Below, one piece after another: positions 15,970 to 24,038 of a stretch of 44,854 nt of DNA. Origin of the DNA: an uncultured Clostridia bacterium (GTDB lineage: Bacteria > Bacillota > Clostridia > Christensenellales > CAG-917); assembly GCA_947589635.1 (NCBI GenBank), contig CANQCC010000002.1:1-44854 (forward strand), read 5' to 3'. The position numbers were made by a program, and so were the translations under genes. Under the pieces are notes generated by a model that worked only from the letters and a program-made list of their open reading frames with translations, had not been told where the DNA came from and made no database searches. Numbering within the stretch: position 1 is the first letter of the stretch; every line of letters begins with the position of its first letter.

Positions 15970-15981
15970 AAGGAATAAAGA

Positions 15982-16022
15982 AAGGAGTGTTGCTAAAATG
16001 CTGAAACGCAACACTCCTTATT
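15982..16022. terminator. Bidirectional terminator between convergent genes
   Basis: Perfect 12-bp stem AAGGAGTGTTGC (15982-15993) with GCAACACTCCTT (16008-16019), A-rich on the left and T-containing on the right. It serves ypeB and the convergent gene at 16063. Confidence 0.8.
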
Positions 16023-16062
16023 AAAACGGCTGTACACCGGAAGGTGACACCGATGTACCTTA

Positions 16063-16914
16063 TTATGACCTTCTTCTTTTTTCCATGGATCTGCAACAAA
16101 TCATGGCGCCGATAAATTGTATCAAGGTCAACACAAACGGCGCGAAGAAGGCGTATAACTGGGATTCGATAACATTTTTGTAGTATTCTACTATCCCCAT
16201 CTTTTCGTAGCGCGGAATTTCTACTTCCGGCATTGAATCAAACATCTCGTTAAGTTTTTCAGCGGTTCTGTTATACACTATCAGGCCAGAGAACAGGGTA
16301 ACTATGCCAAGCACAAACAGCAATATCGCCCATATCGCGTTGAAGGCGCGGCTGTATTTTTTGCAGATCGCCATAATCAGCGCGACAACAAACGTGATGC
16401 AGGACATCGTGAATATTATCATTGGCACAAGGCTCAATATTCCGCTCAAAATGTCCAATTCAAAAGTTGCTTTGAACGCAGTCATGTCTTTGACAAGAAG
16501 TTCCCAATAGCCTATGCCCGAGAAAACGTCAAGTCCGTATGTGTTTCCCATCTTGATTTTTTCGGTCGTGATGAGATATGCCACTACGTTTAAGGCAATG
16601 ATGATAAGCGAGATTATCATCATAAAGATGTTTCTGCCAAGGCCCGTCTTTTTGGTCGAAGAAGAATACGCTCTTTCGGGCGCGGTCTCGACGTACTCCT
16701 GCTGAGTGGTCTCGCCGATAGACTCCAGCGCGAGGCTCTCCTCTTGATTGTAGATGGGCTGCCTTTCCACCCTGTTGAGTTTTACGCCGATATAAACGCC
16801 ACAGCTTGGGCATTTGATGCGATATCTGTAATCCTCGGGGAGGCTTGCCATGTCCGCGGGCGGCTCGAAGGATATTTCCGACCGGCAGGCGGGGCATCTT
16901 GTATACATTGCCAT
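16063..16914 (-). CDS. Zinc-ribbon membrane protein, function unknown
   Basis: 283 aa. N-terminal zinc ribbon CPAC (residues 7-10) and CPSCGVYIG (about 35-43), a Ser/Glu-rich linker (about 50-90), then four TM segments (about 95-117, 155-185, 190-215, 258-280). Between TM3 and TM4 is an extracytoplasmic loop of about 45 residues rich in Met, Glu and Tyr. The C-terminus is basic (MEKRRRS). AAGGAGTT precedes the ATG. The zinc finger-linker-membrane order resembles putative zinc-ribbon sensor proteins of Clostridia. Transcribed alone from a good promoter. Confidence 0.7.
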   Translation of the reverse strand: MAMYTRCPACRSEISFEPPADMASLPEDYRYRIKCPSCGVYIGVKLNRVERQPIYNQEESLALESIGETTQQEYVETAPERAYSSSTKKTGLGRNIFMMIISLIIIALNVVAYLITTEKIKMGNTYGLDVFSGIGYWELLVKDMTAFKATFELDILSGILSLVPMIIFTMSCITFVVALIMAICKKYSRAFNAIWAILLFVLGIVTLFSGLIVYNRTAEKLNEMFDSMPEVEIPRYEKMGIVEYYKNVIESQLYAFFAPFVLTLIQFIGAMICCRSMEKRRRS

Positions 16915-16951
16915 AATGTAACTCCTTACACTAAACTATATTCTAAAATAT

Positions 16952-16980
16952 ATTATATTATTATTTTTGCCGCAAGTCAA
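16952..16980 (-). promoter_or_regulatory. Promoter of the zinc-ribbon membrane gene (16063)
   Basis: Minus-strand TTGACT (16975-16980), 17 bp, TATAAT (16952-16957): near-consensus. Confidence 0.7.
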
Positions 16981-17089
16981 TACGGCGCGCCTTATTTGTA
17001 AAAATTTCCGTTTTTTAATCTGTCGCGCAATTTCGGCGCAGATTTTTTGGGCGCTTTGCTTGAACTTATTTCCTTTGTATGCTATGATT

Positions 17090-17290
17090 TTTTCGACAGG
17101 TGCCTGCGTTCGCTCCAGGCCTTTCGGGACTTGAGGCGAGCGGAGGATAATAGGGAAGACCGTTAAATGCCGTCGCAGCCCCCGCTACCGTAAGCGTCAA
17201 AGGGATAAAGCCACCTACATAGGGGAAGGCTCCCGCCGTTAAGGTCGCAAGCCGGGAAACCTGCCTGTCGGCGCGAAAGCGTAAATACAC
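17090..17290 (+). promoter_or_regulatory. Cobalamin riboswitch
   Basis: Classic B12-riboswitch elements in order: GGTGCC at the 5' stem (about 17099), TAGGGAAGACCG (17150-17161), the conserved core GCAGCCCCCGCTACCGTAA, GGGGAAGGC (about 17222), and the B12 box AAGCCGGGAAACCTGCC near 17249-17266. Binding of adenosylcobalamin turns off expression. Two downstream hairpins (17325 and 17358) can carry out the control. The stretch 16981-17090 shows nothing else beyond an undefined promoter. Confidence 0.95.
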
Positions 17291-17324
17291 AAACTCGCTC
17301 GGAGGGAGCGGCTTGCGATCTTGC

Positions 17325-17346
17325 GGACGAATCTCGTCCTCTTTTT
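17325..17346 (+). terminator. Riboswitch-linked intrinsic terminator
   Basis: GGACGA (17325-17330) and TCGTCC (17334-17339) with a 3-nt loop, followed directly by TCTTTTT. It is placed between the aptamer and the coding start, as expected for transcriptional control. Confidence 0.75.
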
Positions 17347-17357
17347 CCGCGCGCCGA

Positions 17358-17379
17358 AGCCTCCTTGCGACAGGAGGCT
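17358..17379 (+). promoter_or_regulatory. Hairpin sequestering the ribosome binding site
   Basis: AGCCTCCT (17358-17365) and AGGAGGCT (17372-17379) are perfect 8-bp complements with a 6-nt loop. The right arm is the AGGAGG ribosome site of the gene starting at 17386, so this hairpin would block translation initiation. Confidence 0.75.
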
Positions 17380-17385
17380 ATATTT

Positions 17386-17853
17386 ATGGGCAAAAAACTC
17401 GGCAAAATTTTAGTGATCGCCGTCGTAGCGCTGCTTGCGCTGTCTCTTATGACATTTGCAGGCTGCGACAAGCTGAAAGACCTTGGCAAACCCGTCATCG
17501 AGACGGGCGACAAGCAAGCGACCGTCATCATCGGCGAGGACAGCTACCTTGTCAAGACGGACGCGATCTACGTGCACGAGCTGCTTGTTCAGCTTAAAGA
17601 CGCGAACATCATCAAGTATGAGTTTAGCGAAAGCGAGTACGGCGCGTATATCGTCGCGCTTGGAGGCCTCAGCCTTGGGGAGCGCGCGTTTGTCGCGGTC
17701 TATCACGACATAGACGACGATACGCTTATAGACTATGAGTACGGCACGTCGCTTACCTATGGCGGCAAGCAGTTTCACTCCTCCAACCTGGGGGTGAGCG
17801 CGCTGCCCGTGTATGACGGCGCAAGCTATCTTTTCAAAGTGGAAGTCTATTGA
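17386..17853 (+). CDS. DUF4430-type lipoprotein, probable B12 uptake component
   Basis: 155 aa exported protein: signal segment with lipobox TFAGC (Cys27), then a single beta-grasp-like domain typical of DUF4430, related to the C-terminal domain of transcobalamin/intrinsic factor. Conserved features seen are YVHELLVQL, the Tyr/Gly-rich EYGAYIVALGG and the closing strand SYLFKVEVY. It is the first gene under a cobalamin riboswitch and is followed by an ECF S component, so a role in presenting cobalamin or a corrinoid at the cell surface is well supported by context. ATG 17386 is chosen because AGGAGG is 7-12 bp upstream; the TTG at 17365 lies in the hairpin. Confidence 0.85.
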   Translation: MGKKLGKILVIAVVALLALSLMTFAGCDKLKDLGKPVIETGDKQATVIIGEDSYLVKTDAIYVHELLVQLKDANIIKYEFSESEYGAYIVALGGLSLGERAFVAVYHDIDDDTLIDYEYGTSLTYGGKQFHSSNLGVSALPVYDGASYLFKVEVY

Positions 17854-17886
17854 TCAGGCTTGCGCGATAGGACAAGATGATAAAGC

Positions 17887-18603
17887 ATGTTGCGCGGCTC
17901 TGAAAGCAAACGGAATAGGGGAAGGCTCGCGACGCTGTACGTCGTCAGGGTGGCGTTTCTTGCCGCCCTTCTTACCGTAGGCAAACTTGCGCTGTCCTTT
18001 GTGCCCAACGTCGAGGTCGTCACGCTGTTTGTCATAGTGTACGGCTCCGCGCTCGGCATCGCGTACGTCCTGCCCGCCACGCTCATCTTCTGCGCCGTCG
18101 AGGTCGCGCTGTACGGAGTGGGCAGCTGGGTATTGCTGTACTTTGTGTATTGGCCGCTGCTCGGGGTTGTTTCCGCGCTTGTTTTAAGAGGAAAAAATCC
18201 TGTCGTCGCCGTCATAATAGGCGCGGTCGGCAGCGCGCTTTTCGGGCTGCTTTCGGCGTGCTGCACTACGCTGTTCGCCGTAGGCAACCTTGCCGCAAAC
18301 AGGCTGGGCAACTATTTCATGGCGTATTGGCTAAGAGGTCTCTATTTCGATCTTATCCACGTCGTCTCCTCCGCCGTGACCGTAGGCGCGCTGTATCTGC
18401 CCCTCGTCAAGGTCATGAACATCGCCGCAAGCGACGTCTGCCTCTCGCGGCGGGTGAGGGGAGGAAGAGCCGCGCGGATAAAAGACGAATATGTCCGCGT
18501 TCCGAGGCGTTCGGCAGAGGCCGACGGCGCGGCGGTCGACGTCGCCGTGACGGAAGATGTAAACAATGCCGAAGATAGCGCGGAAGCAAATGCCTTGTCG
18601 TAG
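17887..18603 (+). CDS. ECF transporter S component, cobalamin-type
   Basis: 238 aa integral membrane substrate-binding subunit of an energy-coupling-factor importer. About six hydrophobic segments between residues 14 and 180; the hallmark LALSFVPNVEVVTLFVIVYG (about 34-53) marks the S-component fold. The C-terminal 55 residues are hydrophilic, with an unusual Arg-rich then acidic tail. Its location in the riboswitch operon, 33 bp after the DUF4430 lipoprotein, indicates B12 or a precursor as substrate. No EcfA/EcfT genes are nearby, so it would share the cell's common energising module (group II ECF). The ribosome site is weak (AGGAC about 13 bp upstream). Confidence 0.88.
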   Translation: MLRGSESKRNRGRLATLYVVRVAFLAALLTVGKLALSFVPNVEVVTLFVIVYGSALGIAYVLPATLIFCAVEVALYGVGSWVLLYFVYWPLLGVVSALVLRGKNPVVAVIIGAVGSALFGLLSACCTTLFAVGNLAANRLGNYFMAYWLRGLYFDLIHVVSSAVTVGALYLPLVKVMNIAASDVCLSRRVRGGRAARIKDEYVRVPRRSAEADGAAVDVAVTEDVNNAEDSAEANALS

Positions 18604-18741
18604 CTATACACAAGCCATGGCGAAATACAACTATAAAGGCGATATCAAGCCATAGCGATACAAAGTCATAGGTAAGCCATAGCGACGCTAAGTCCTATTT
18701 GTATGCGCATATGCGGGCGTCATGCGTGTTGCGTGCAGGCG

Positions 18742-19071
18742 CTATGCGCGTGCGCGAGTATTTTTCGCCGCCGATGAGGAATCTATTATGTTCTTCACGC
18801 AGACGTAGTCGGACGCAAGCTGAATTATGTAGCGCTGTCTCTCCTCGTGCGAGAGGGAGCGCATTTTGTTTTCGTCCGCAAGCTGGGCGATGGGATTTAC
18901 GACCTCTTCTCCCCTCTTTTTCAGGTCGCAGAGTTTAAGGTAGATGTCGCGCTGTTCGGGAGTTATGTTGCCGGGCGCGGGCGGCGTTGAATATTCGCCT
19001 GTCATAAGGCGCGCCTTCGCCTGATACGCGAGGTCTCTCAGCGCGCATTTCGGGTGTTTTATGTTGCTCAT
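18742..19071 (-). CDS. Small hypothetical protein
   Basis: 109 aa, soluble, unknown. The N-terminus has a possible Cys (KCALRD); the middle (ITPEQRDIYLKLCDLKKRGEEVVNPIAQLADENKMRSLSHEERQRYIIQLASDYV, in two helices) looks like an all-helical domain. AGGAGG sits directly upstream (19079-19084). It is followed on the same strand, further upstream, by yabP-yabQ, so it could be part of a sporulation cluster. The region 18604-18741 downstream holds three degenerate AAGCCATAGCGA-like repeats and no gene. Confidence 0.65.
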   Translation of the reverse strand: MSNIKHPKCALRDLAYQAKARLMTGEYSTPPAPGNITPEQRDIYLKLCDLKKRGEEVVNPIAQLADENKMRSLSHEERQRYIIQLASDYVCVKNIIDSSSAAKNTRARA

Positions 19072-19226
19072 ATAGGCCTCCTGTAAGTTTTCGGCTTATA
19101 TTAGCATACGGCGAGGTCAAAAGAAACAAGGGCGCAAACTAAGACAAAATGGCGTGCGAACTCCGAAAATATCGCCTTCGTCGCCCGCTTTTTCCTTCGT
19201 CCGCGCATAAAAAGGGCGAACGGAGT

Positions 19227-19580
19227 CTATTTTTGGTCGTTCTTAAAATTATCTTCGCTTTTTTGAATGGCGGATCTTCGCCTTTTTGCGCGCCGAAGGG
19301 CGCATATTGTCAGCGGAACAGAAGCGCATCCCGCGGCGTACGCCAAAGCCGCGTACAGCTCGCATTTTCCGTCGAGGATAAATTCCGCGCACAAGATGAG
19401 GCCGCCCGCTATGACAAGCGTGGCGAACAGGTCGGTAAGTATGCGTTCGGCGGCGGAAGCGCGCCTTAAATACAGCAGGGCGGGGACTCCCGCGACAAGC
19501 CCCGCGGCGAAACACAGCGCAAAGCATATCGCCTGCGCCTTCGCGTTTGCGCCGAGAGCTATCGCCATCGCCGATGTCAT
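19227..19580 (-). CDS. Probable spore cortex biosynthesis protein YabQ
   Basis: 117 aa polytopic protein with TM segments at about residues 12-38, 48-66 and 72-93 and a basic C-terminal tail (RRAKRRRS). Sequence identity to YabQ is not obvious by eye, but the start overlaps the stop of yabP as ATGA, and yabP-yabQ is a conserved order. In Bacillus YabQ is needed for cortex formation in the outer forespore membrane. The assignment therefore rests on size, topology and neighbour. Confidence 0.6.
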   Translation of the reverse strand: MTSAMAIALGANAKAQAICFALCFAAGLVAGVPALLYLRRASAAERILTDLFATLVIAGGLILCAEFILDGKCELYAALAYAAGCASVPLTICALRRAKRRRSAIQKSEDNFKNDQK

Positions 19581-19915
19581 TTGAATATCCGCTTTATCAA
19601 GGACGCGGGCGCGGCCTGAGAGGAGTATTTAAGGCTGTGCACCGTGCCAAGCACGCTTAAATTTCCGCCCTCCACGTCAAGGCTTTTTACGGACAGCCCC
19701 TGCCCCTGTACGACAAGCGTTTCGCCGTCGAGTTTTATTGTCATCGTCTTGTCCGAAAAGACGGGGACGTCTTTTACTCCCGTCACATACATGCTCTTTT
19801 TGTGCTCGATCTCAAGCCTGTGCGCGCCTGTCTTTGTCGTCGTAGCGCTTGCTTTTACGCTTTCGGGGGCGTAGCTTATTTGGGCGCTCTGCGCGCGGAT
19901 ATCGGATTTGTCCAT
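19577..19915 (-). CDS. yabP: Sporulation protein YabP
   Basis: 112 aa, all-beta. The core matches the YabP/YqfC family: HRLEIEHKKSMYVTGVKDV, VFSDKTMTIKLDGETLVVQG, then LSVKSLDVEGGNLSVLGTVHSLKYS. The family acts in mother-cell spore assembly. ATG 19915 is preceded by AGGAGA; the longer frame to 19999 crosses the divergent promoter region. It is coupled to the downstream membrane protein (probable YabQ). Confidence 0.88.
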   Translation of the reverse strand: MDKSDIRAQSAQISYAPESVKASATTTKTGAHRLEIEHKKSMYVTGVKDVPVFSDKTMTIKLDGETLVVQGQGLSVKSLDVEGGNLSVLGTVHSLKYSSQAAPASLIKRIFK

Positions 19916-19931
19916 ATAGGTCTCCTTTTCA

Positions 19932-19960
19932 TTGACAATGATATTAAAAAAGTCTAAAAT
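19932..19960 (+). promoter_or_regulatory. Promoter of the acyltransferase-alaS operon
   Basis: TTGACA (19932-19937), 17 bp, TAAAAT (19955-19960), 32 bp before the ATG at 19992. It lies in the divergent region shared with yabP. Confidence 0.7.
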
Positions 19961-19991
19961 ATATGCAAATAAGAGGGAGGCTTTTTGCGAT

Positions 19992-21287
19992 ATGGGCAAA
20001 AAACGCGGCGAAAAAGCATACGGCTACGATTGTTCCGCAAAGTTTTATCCGATCATGTCCACGTCGCGCGCGCAGAGCCTCTTTCACTTGAGCGCGACCC
20101 TCAAGGACGAGGTGGACGGGGACAGGCTTTGCCGCGCCCTCAACGACGCGCTCGGCCGCTTCGCCACGTTCAGGGTGAAGCAGATAAGAGGATACAGCGA
20201 GTATAAACTTGTAAACAACGACGCGCCCGCAAAAGTGTTTCCCTTCGACGGCCGCATACTCGCGCCGATAGACAAAAAGCTGACGGGCGGATATCTCTTC
20301 CGCCTGTCGTACAGGGGGAGAGAAGCGCGCCTCGACATGTTTCACGGGCTTGCGGACGGAGCGGGCGCGATGAAGTTTTTCCTCGCCATACTCAGAAGAT
20401 ACAGGGAGCTTGAGGGCGTAGCCTTCGACGAGGACTGCGGCATAATTTCCGTAAACTCCGCCCCCTGCGAGCAGGAGGGAGAGGACGCGTTTTTAAGATA
20501 CGCGAAGAAAATAAAACTGTCCGAAGTGGACTTGAAGGACATGGCGGGCTCCGCGCCGCATCTGAGGAAGGGCACGCCGCTTAAAGGAGGCTACGAGGGC
20601 AGGACGGAGGTCTACGACTGCGATGAGCTGACGGCGGAAGCGAAGAAGAGAGGAGTCTCCTTCACCGCCTTCATGACGGGGCTGCTTGCGATGTGCATAG
20701 AGCGGGAAAGCCGCGGCAAACGCCCCTTCGTGCTGATGATCCCCGTAAACCTCAGGCGCTTTTTCCCATCGGAGACCCTGAGAAACTTCGTCCTCTTTAC
20801 GCGCGTGGTTATTCATCCCGAAAAGTGCGCTTGCCTTGACGACTACGTCGCGGAGGCGGCGGCGCAACTTGGCGAAAACGTCACTAAGGAAAAGCTGCTT
20901 GACAAGATATCCACGACCGCAAAAGGGATGACGGCGGGAATAATGCGCGCGACGCCGCTGTTTATCAAGATATTCTTCGCAAGGATAGGGAGGCTTATCA
21001 TGCGCTCCCGCCAGACGATAATATATTCTAACCTCGGCGTGCAGACCCTGCCCGAGCAACTGGGGGCGGAGGCGCTTACATTCAATCTCAACGTCTCAAA
21101 AAACAACGTGCAGAACTTCGCCACGCTTACATATAAGGGCAATGCGTACTGCTCCGTGACTAGCGCCATAAAGGAGCGCGCGCTTGAGGACGAAATACTT
21201 AAGGCGCTGGGCGAACTTGGCATAATGCCCAAAACGGCACTTTATGCGCCGGATATTGCAAATAAACCCGCGAATGCGGACAAATAG
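19992..21287 (+). CDS. Condensation/alcohol acetyltransferase-like HxxxD acyltransferase
   Basis: 431 aa. The active-site motif HGLADG with His118 and Asp122 places it in the CoA-dependent acyltransferase superfamily (chloramphenicol acetyltransferase, NRPS condensation, alcohol acetyltransferase, PapA). A second typical block is the RGKRPFVLMIPVNLR region (about 238-252) leading to a FVLFTR strand. No carrier protein or NRPS partner is nearby. GGGAGG is 11 bp before the ATG. The gene is followed 10 bp later by alaS. The substrate cannot be stated; acylation of a lipid or sugar alcohol is one option. Confidence 0.75.
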   Translation: MGKKRGEKAYGYDCSAKFYPIMSTSRAQSLFHLSATLKDEVDGDRLCRALNDALGRFATFRVKQIRGYSEYKLVNNDAPAKVFPFDGRILAPIDKKLTGGYLFRLSYRGREARLDMFHGLADGAGAMKFFLAILRRYRELEGVAFDEDCGIISVNSAPCEQEGEDAFLRYAKKIKLSEVDLKDMAGSAPHLRKGTPLKGGYEGRTEVYDCDELTAEAKKRGVSFTAFMTGLLAMCIERESRGKRPFVLMIPVNLRRFFPSETLRNFVLFTRVVIHPEKCACLDDYVAEAAAQLGENVTKEKLLDKISTTAKGMTAGIMRATPLFIKIFFARIGRLIMRSRQTIIYSNLGVQTLPEQLGAEALTFNLNVSKNNVQNFATLTYKGNAYCSVTSAIKERALEDEILKALGELGIMPKTALYAPDIANKPANADK

Positions 21288-21297
21288 AGGACAAAAT

Positions 21298-23085
21298 ATG
21301 AAACAACTTACCTCGGACGAGCTGAGAAAACTGTATCTTGATTTTTATCATTCGAAGCGCCACGCTGTCATAGCTTCCGCCTCGCTTATTCCCGAAAACG
21401 ATCCCACCGTGCTGTTCACGACGGCGGGCATGCATCCGCTTGTGCCATATCTGCTCGGCGAAAAACACCCCTCGGGCAACCGTCTTACCGACGTGCAGAT
21501 CTGCGTGCGCACGGGTGATATCGACGAGGTGGGCGACGCTTCGCATTGCACGTTTTTCGAGATGCTCGGCAGCTGGTCCCTCGGCGACTACTTCAAGGAG
21601 GACGCCATAAAGTGGGCGAAGGAGCTGCTGCTTGAAAAGCTCGGCTTCGACCCCGACAAGTTTGCGGTCACGGTGTTCGCGGGCAACGAGGACTGCCCTC
21701 GCGACGAGGAGAGCGCTTCGGTTTGGCGCGCGCTCGGCATACCCGAAGACAGGATATTCTATCTTGACAAAAAGCACAATTGGTGGGGACCTGCGGGCGT
21801 CACGGGACCTTGCGGACCCGACACAGAGATGTTTATAGACACCGGCAAACCAAAATGCGGCGAGGATTGCTCCCCCGCATGCGACTGCGGCAAGTATATA
21901 GAGATCGGCAACAACGTCTTTATGCAGTATTTCAAGAATGCCGACGGCACGTTTTCTCCTCTTAAGCAGAGAAACGTCGACCAGGGCATGGGGCTTGAGC
22001 GCATGCTGTGCATTTTGAACGGATACAGCTCCGTGTACGAGACCGACCTGTTCTCTTTCGCCATCGCGAAACTTGAGGAACTCAGCGGCAAAAAGTACGG
22101 CGAGGACGAAAAGGATACCGTCGCTATGCGCATAATCGCCGACCATACAAGGACCGCGACCTTCCTGCTTGGCGACATCAAGGGCATTTCCCCCTCCAAC
22201 GTCGATCAGGGATACGTGCTGCGCCGCCTGATAAGACGGGCGATGAGATATTGCCGCACCCTCGGCGTGGACGACAGCGCCCTCACTCAGCTTGCAAGGC
22301 TGTATGTGGACAAGTATAAGGACGCCTACCCCTACATCAAAGACAACGAGGAGCGCGTCGTAAGAGAACTTGAACTTGAAAGGGATAAGTTTGCCAAAAC
22401 CATAGAGCAGGGACTTAAGGAGTTTGAAAAGATAGTGGCGCACCTCCCCGAAGGCATGAAAGTCTTCCCCGGAAAGACCGCGTTCAGACTGTACGACACC
22501 TACGGCTTCCCAATCGAGATGACCGCAGAGCTTGCCAAAGAGAAGGGCTTCGACCTTGACAGAGCGGGTTACGATAAGGCTTTTGGCGAGCACCAGGCGC
22601 TTTCGAAGGCGGGCGCGGAACAGAAGTTCAAGGGCGGACTTGCCGACGGCGGCGAGCTCACCGCAAGACTTCACAGCGCCACGCACCTTTTGAACGCCGC
22701 ACTCAAAATTGTGTTGCACGACAACAATATACAGCAGAAGGGCAGCAATATAACCGCCGAAAGGCTTCGCTTCGATTTCAACTTCCCGCGGCCCCTCACC
22801 GCGGAGGAGATCGCCGAGGTTGAAAGGCTTGTCAACGAGCAGATAGCTCTCGACGTTCCCGTAAAGCTTGAGGAGATGTCCGTCGACGAGGCTAAGGCGC
22901 AGGGCGCGGTCGGCGTGTTCGCGTCAAAATACGGCGAAGTCGTCAAGGTGTACACGATAGGCTTTTCCAAAGAGATATGCGGCGGCCCGCACGCAAAACG
23001 CACGGGCGAGCTTGGCAAATTCAAGATAATAAAGGAGCAAAGCTCCTCCGCAGGCGTTAGAAGAATAAAAGCTATTCTTGAATAA
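21298..23085 (+). CDS. alaS: Alanyl-tRNA synthetase, short form
   Basis: 595 aa, against about 875 in most bacteria. The class II catalytic domain is intact (FTTAGMHPLVPYLLG, HCTFFEMLGSWSLGDYFKE, WWGPAGVTGPCGPDTE, GMGLERML) and the tRNA-recognition helical region follows. It then passes directly to the editing domain, with HSATH (His459, His463) and CGGPH (Cys561, His565) as zinc ligands, and stops at GVRRIKAILE. The beta-barrel domain normally between catalysis and editing, and the C-terminal C-Ala domain, are both absent. Short AlaRS of about 594 aa are known from spirochaetes. AGAGGA precedes ATG 21298. If this is the only AlaRS it also charges the tmRNA at 6906. Confidence 0.92.
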   Translation: MKQLTSDELRKLYLDFYHSKRHAVIASASLIPENDPTVLFTTAGMHPLVPYLLGEKHPSGNRLTDVQICVRTGDIDEVGDASHCTFFEMLGSWSLGDYFKEDAIKWAKELLLEKLGFDPDKFAVTVFAGNEDCPRDEESASVWRALGIPEDRIFYLDKKHNWWGPAGVTGPCGPDTEMFIDTGKPKCGEDCSPACDCGKYIEIGNNVFMQYFKNADGTFSPLKQRNVDQGMGLERMLCILNGYSSVYETDLFSFAIAKLEELSGKKYGEDEKDTVAMRIIADHTRTATFLLGDIKGISPSNVDQGYVLRRLIRRAMRYCRTLGVDDSALTQLARLYVDKYKDAYPYIKDNEERVVRELELERDKFAKTIEQGLKEFEKIVAHLPEGMKVFPGKTAFRLYDTYGFPIEMTAELAKEKGFDLDRAGYDKAFGEHQALSKAGAEQKFKGGLADGGELTARLHSATHLLNAALKIVLHDNNIQQKGSNITAERLRFDFNFPRPLTAEEIAEVERLVNEQIALDVPVKLEEMSVDEAKAQGAVGVFASKYGEVVKVYTIGFSKEICGGPHAKRTGELGKFKIIKEQSSSAGVRRIKAILE

Positions 23086-23122
23086 CATCTTCGTCCAAGC
23101 CAAAAGCGTTTGGGAGCGCGCT

Positions 23123-23947
23123 ATGCAAAAGTTCGATACTCATGTTCATTCAAATCATTCGCATGACGGCAAGTTCGGAATTGACGAGCTTGCCCGTCTT
23201 GCTTCATCTCATGGAGTCGACGGATTTTGCATAACCGACCACCTCGATCTTGACCTCGAATGGGGCGAGTGCAAGTCCGCTTTTGTTTGGAAAAAACTGC
23301 GGCTTGAAGATTACTATCAAAGCTATCTTAATGCAAAAGAGGAAGTTGAACAGTGCAAAAATGGCTCGTTAAACCTGCTTTTCGGCGTAGAGGCGGGTTT
23401 TTCCGAGAAGGGGTGCGCAAGCGAAAAATACGGGGAAGTCATCGCCTCATACCCCTTTGACGAGGTGATAAACTCCACGCATTGCGTGCTTGGAAGGGAG
23501 GCGTATTTTGCGGATTATTTTTACTTCAAATCGAAGCGCAAGGCGTACGGGGACTATCTTGACGCGGTGCTTAAAAGCCTTGACGCGCCATATCCTTACG
23601 ACGTCGTCGCGCACATCGGCTATATAACTCACGGCGCGCCGTACAAGGACAAGTCGCTTGTCTACGAGGACTTCCCGGACAAATTCGACGCCATTCTCAA
23701 GGGGATAATAGAGCTTGGCAAGACGCTGGAGGTCAACTTCCATCACGCCGTCGCGCCGCACAAGAGCGTGCTGGAGCGCTACTTCGAGCTTGGAGGAAGG
23801 GCGATATCTTACGGCGGGGACAGCCACCGCGGCGAGATAGGCGAAAGGTTTGACGACTTTGTCGCGCTGGTAAAGCCCATAGGGTTTGAGGGCTATAACT
23901 ATTTTGTGCGGCATGCGCCCGTCTTCGTGCCCTTCGACAAAGATTAG
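23123..23947 (+). CDS. PHP-domain phosphatase, histidinol-phosphatase HisJ-like
   Basis: 274 aa. Metal-binding motifs of the PHP family are visible in order: HVHSNHSHDG (residues 7-16), GFCITDHLD (about 45-53), FGVEAGF, NSTHCVLG, VVAHIGYITH and the closing GGDSHRGEIGERFDD. These fit histidinol-phosphatase (HisJ/HisK type), last-but-two step of histidine synthesis, although no other his gene is nearby and other phosphoesters are possible. ATG 23123 is preceded by GGGAG; the longer frame overlaps alaS. It is 37 bp after alaS and probably co-transcribed. Confidence 0.87.
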   Translation: MQKFDTHVHSNHSHDGKFGIDELARLASSHGVDGFCITDHLDLDLEWGECKSAFVWKKLRLEDYYQSYLNAKEEVEQCKNGSLNLLFGVEAGFSEKGCASEKYGEVIASYPFDEVINSTHCVLGREAYFADYFYFKSKRKAYGDYLDAVLKSLDAPYPYDVVAHIGYITHGAPYKDKSLVYEDFPDKFDAILKGIIELGKTLEVNFHHAVAPHKSVLERYFELGGRAISYGGDSHRGEIGERFDDFVALVKPIGFEGYNYFVRHAPVFVPFDKD

Positions 23948-23969
23948 CCCTACAAAATTGCGATATTTA

Positions 23970-23998
23970 TTGACTTAAATTTTTTAATGGTATATATT
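23970..23998 (+). promoter_or_regulatory. Promoter of amaP-greA
   Basis: TTGACT (23970-23975), 17 bp, TATATT (23993-23998), 41 bp before the amaP ATG. Confidence 0.65.
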
Positions 23999-24038
23999 AT
24001 TAGGCGGAAATAAATTTTGCGCATTGCGCGGAGGGTAT

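Noticed and set aside
17365..17385. TTG start for the DUF4430 gene
   Set aside because: This would place the start inside the ribosome-site hairpin, with the Shine-Dalgarno sequence inside the coding region.
19915..19991. Sigma-E promoter for yabP
   Set aside because: A loose GCATATATT-like -35 is present but no convincing -10 with correct spacing.
21199..22719. 506-aa minus-strand open frame opposite alaS
   Set aside because: Shadow of alaS; no recognisable domain.
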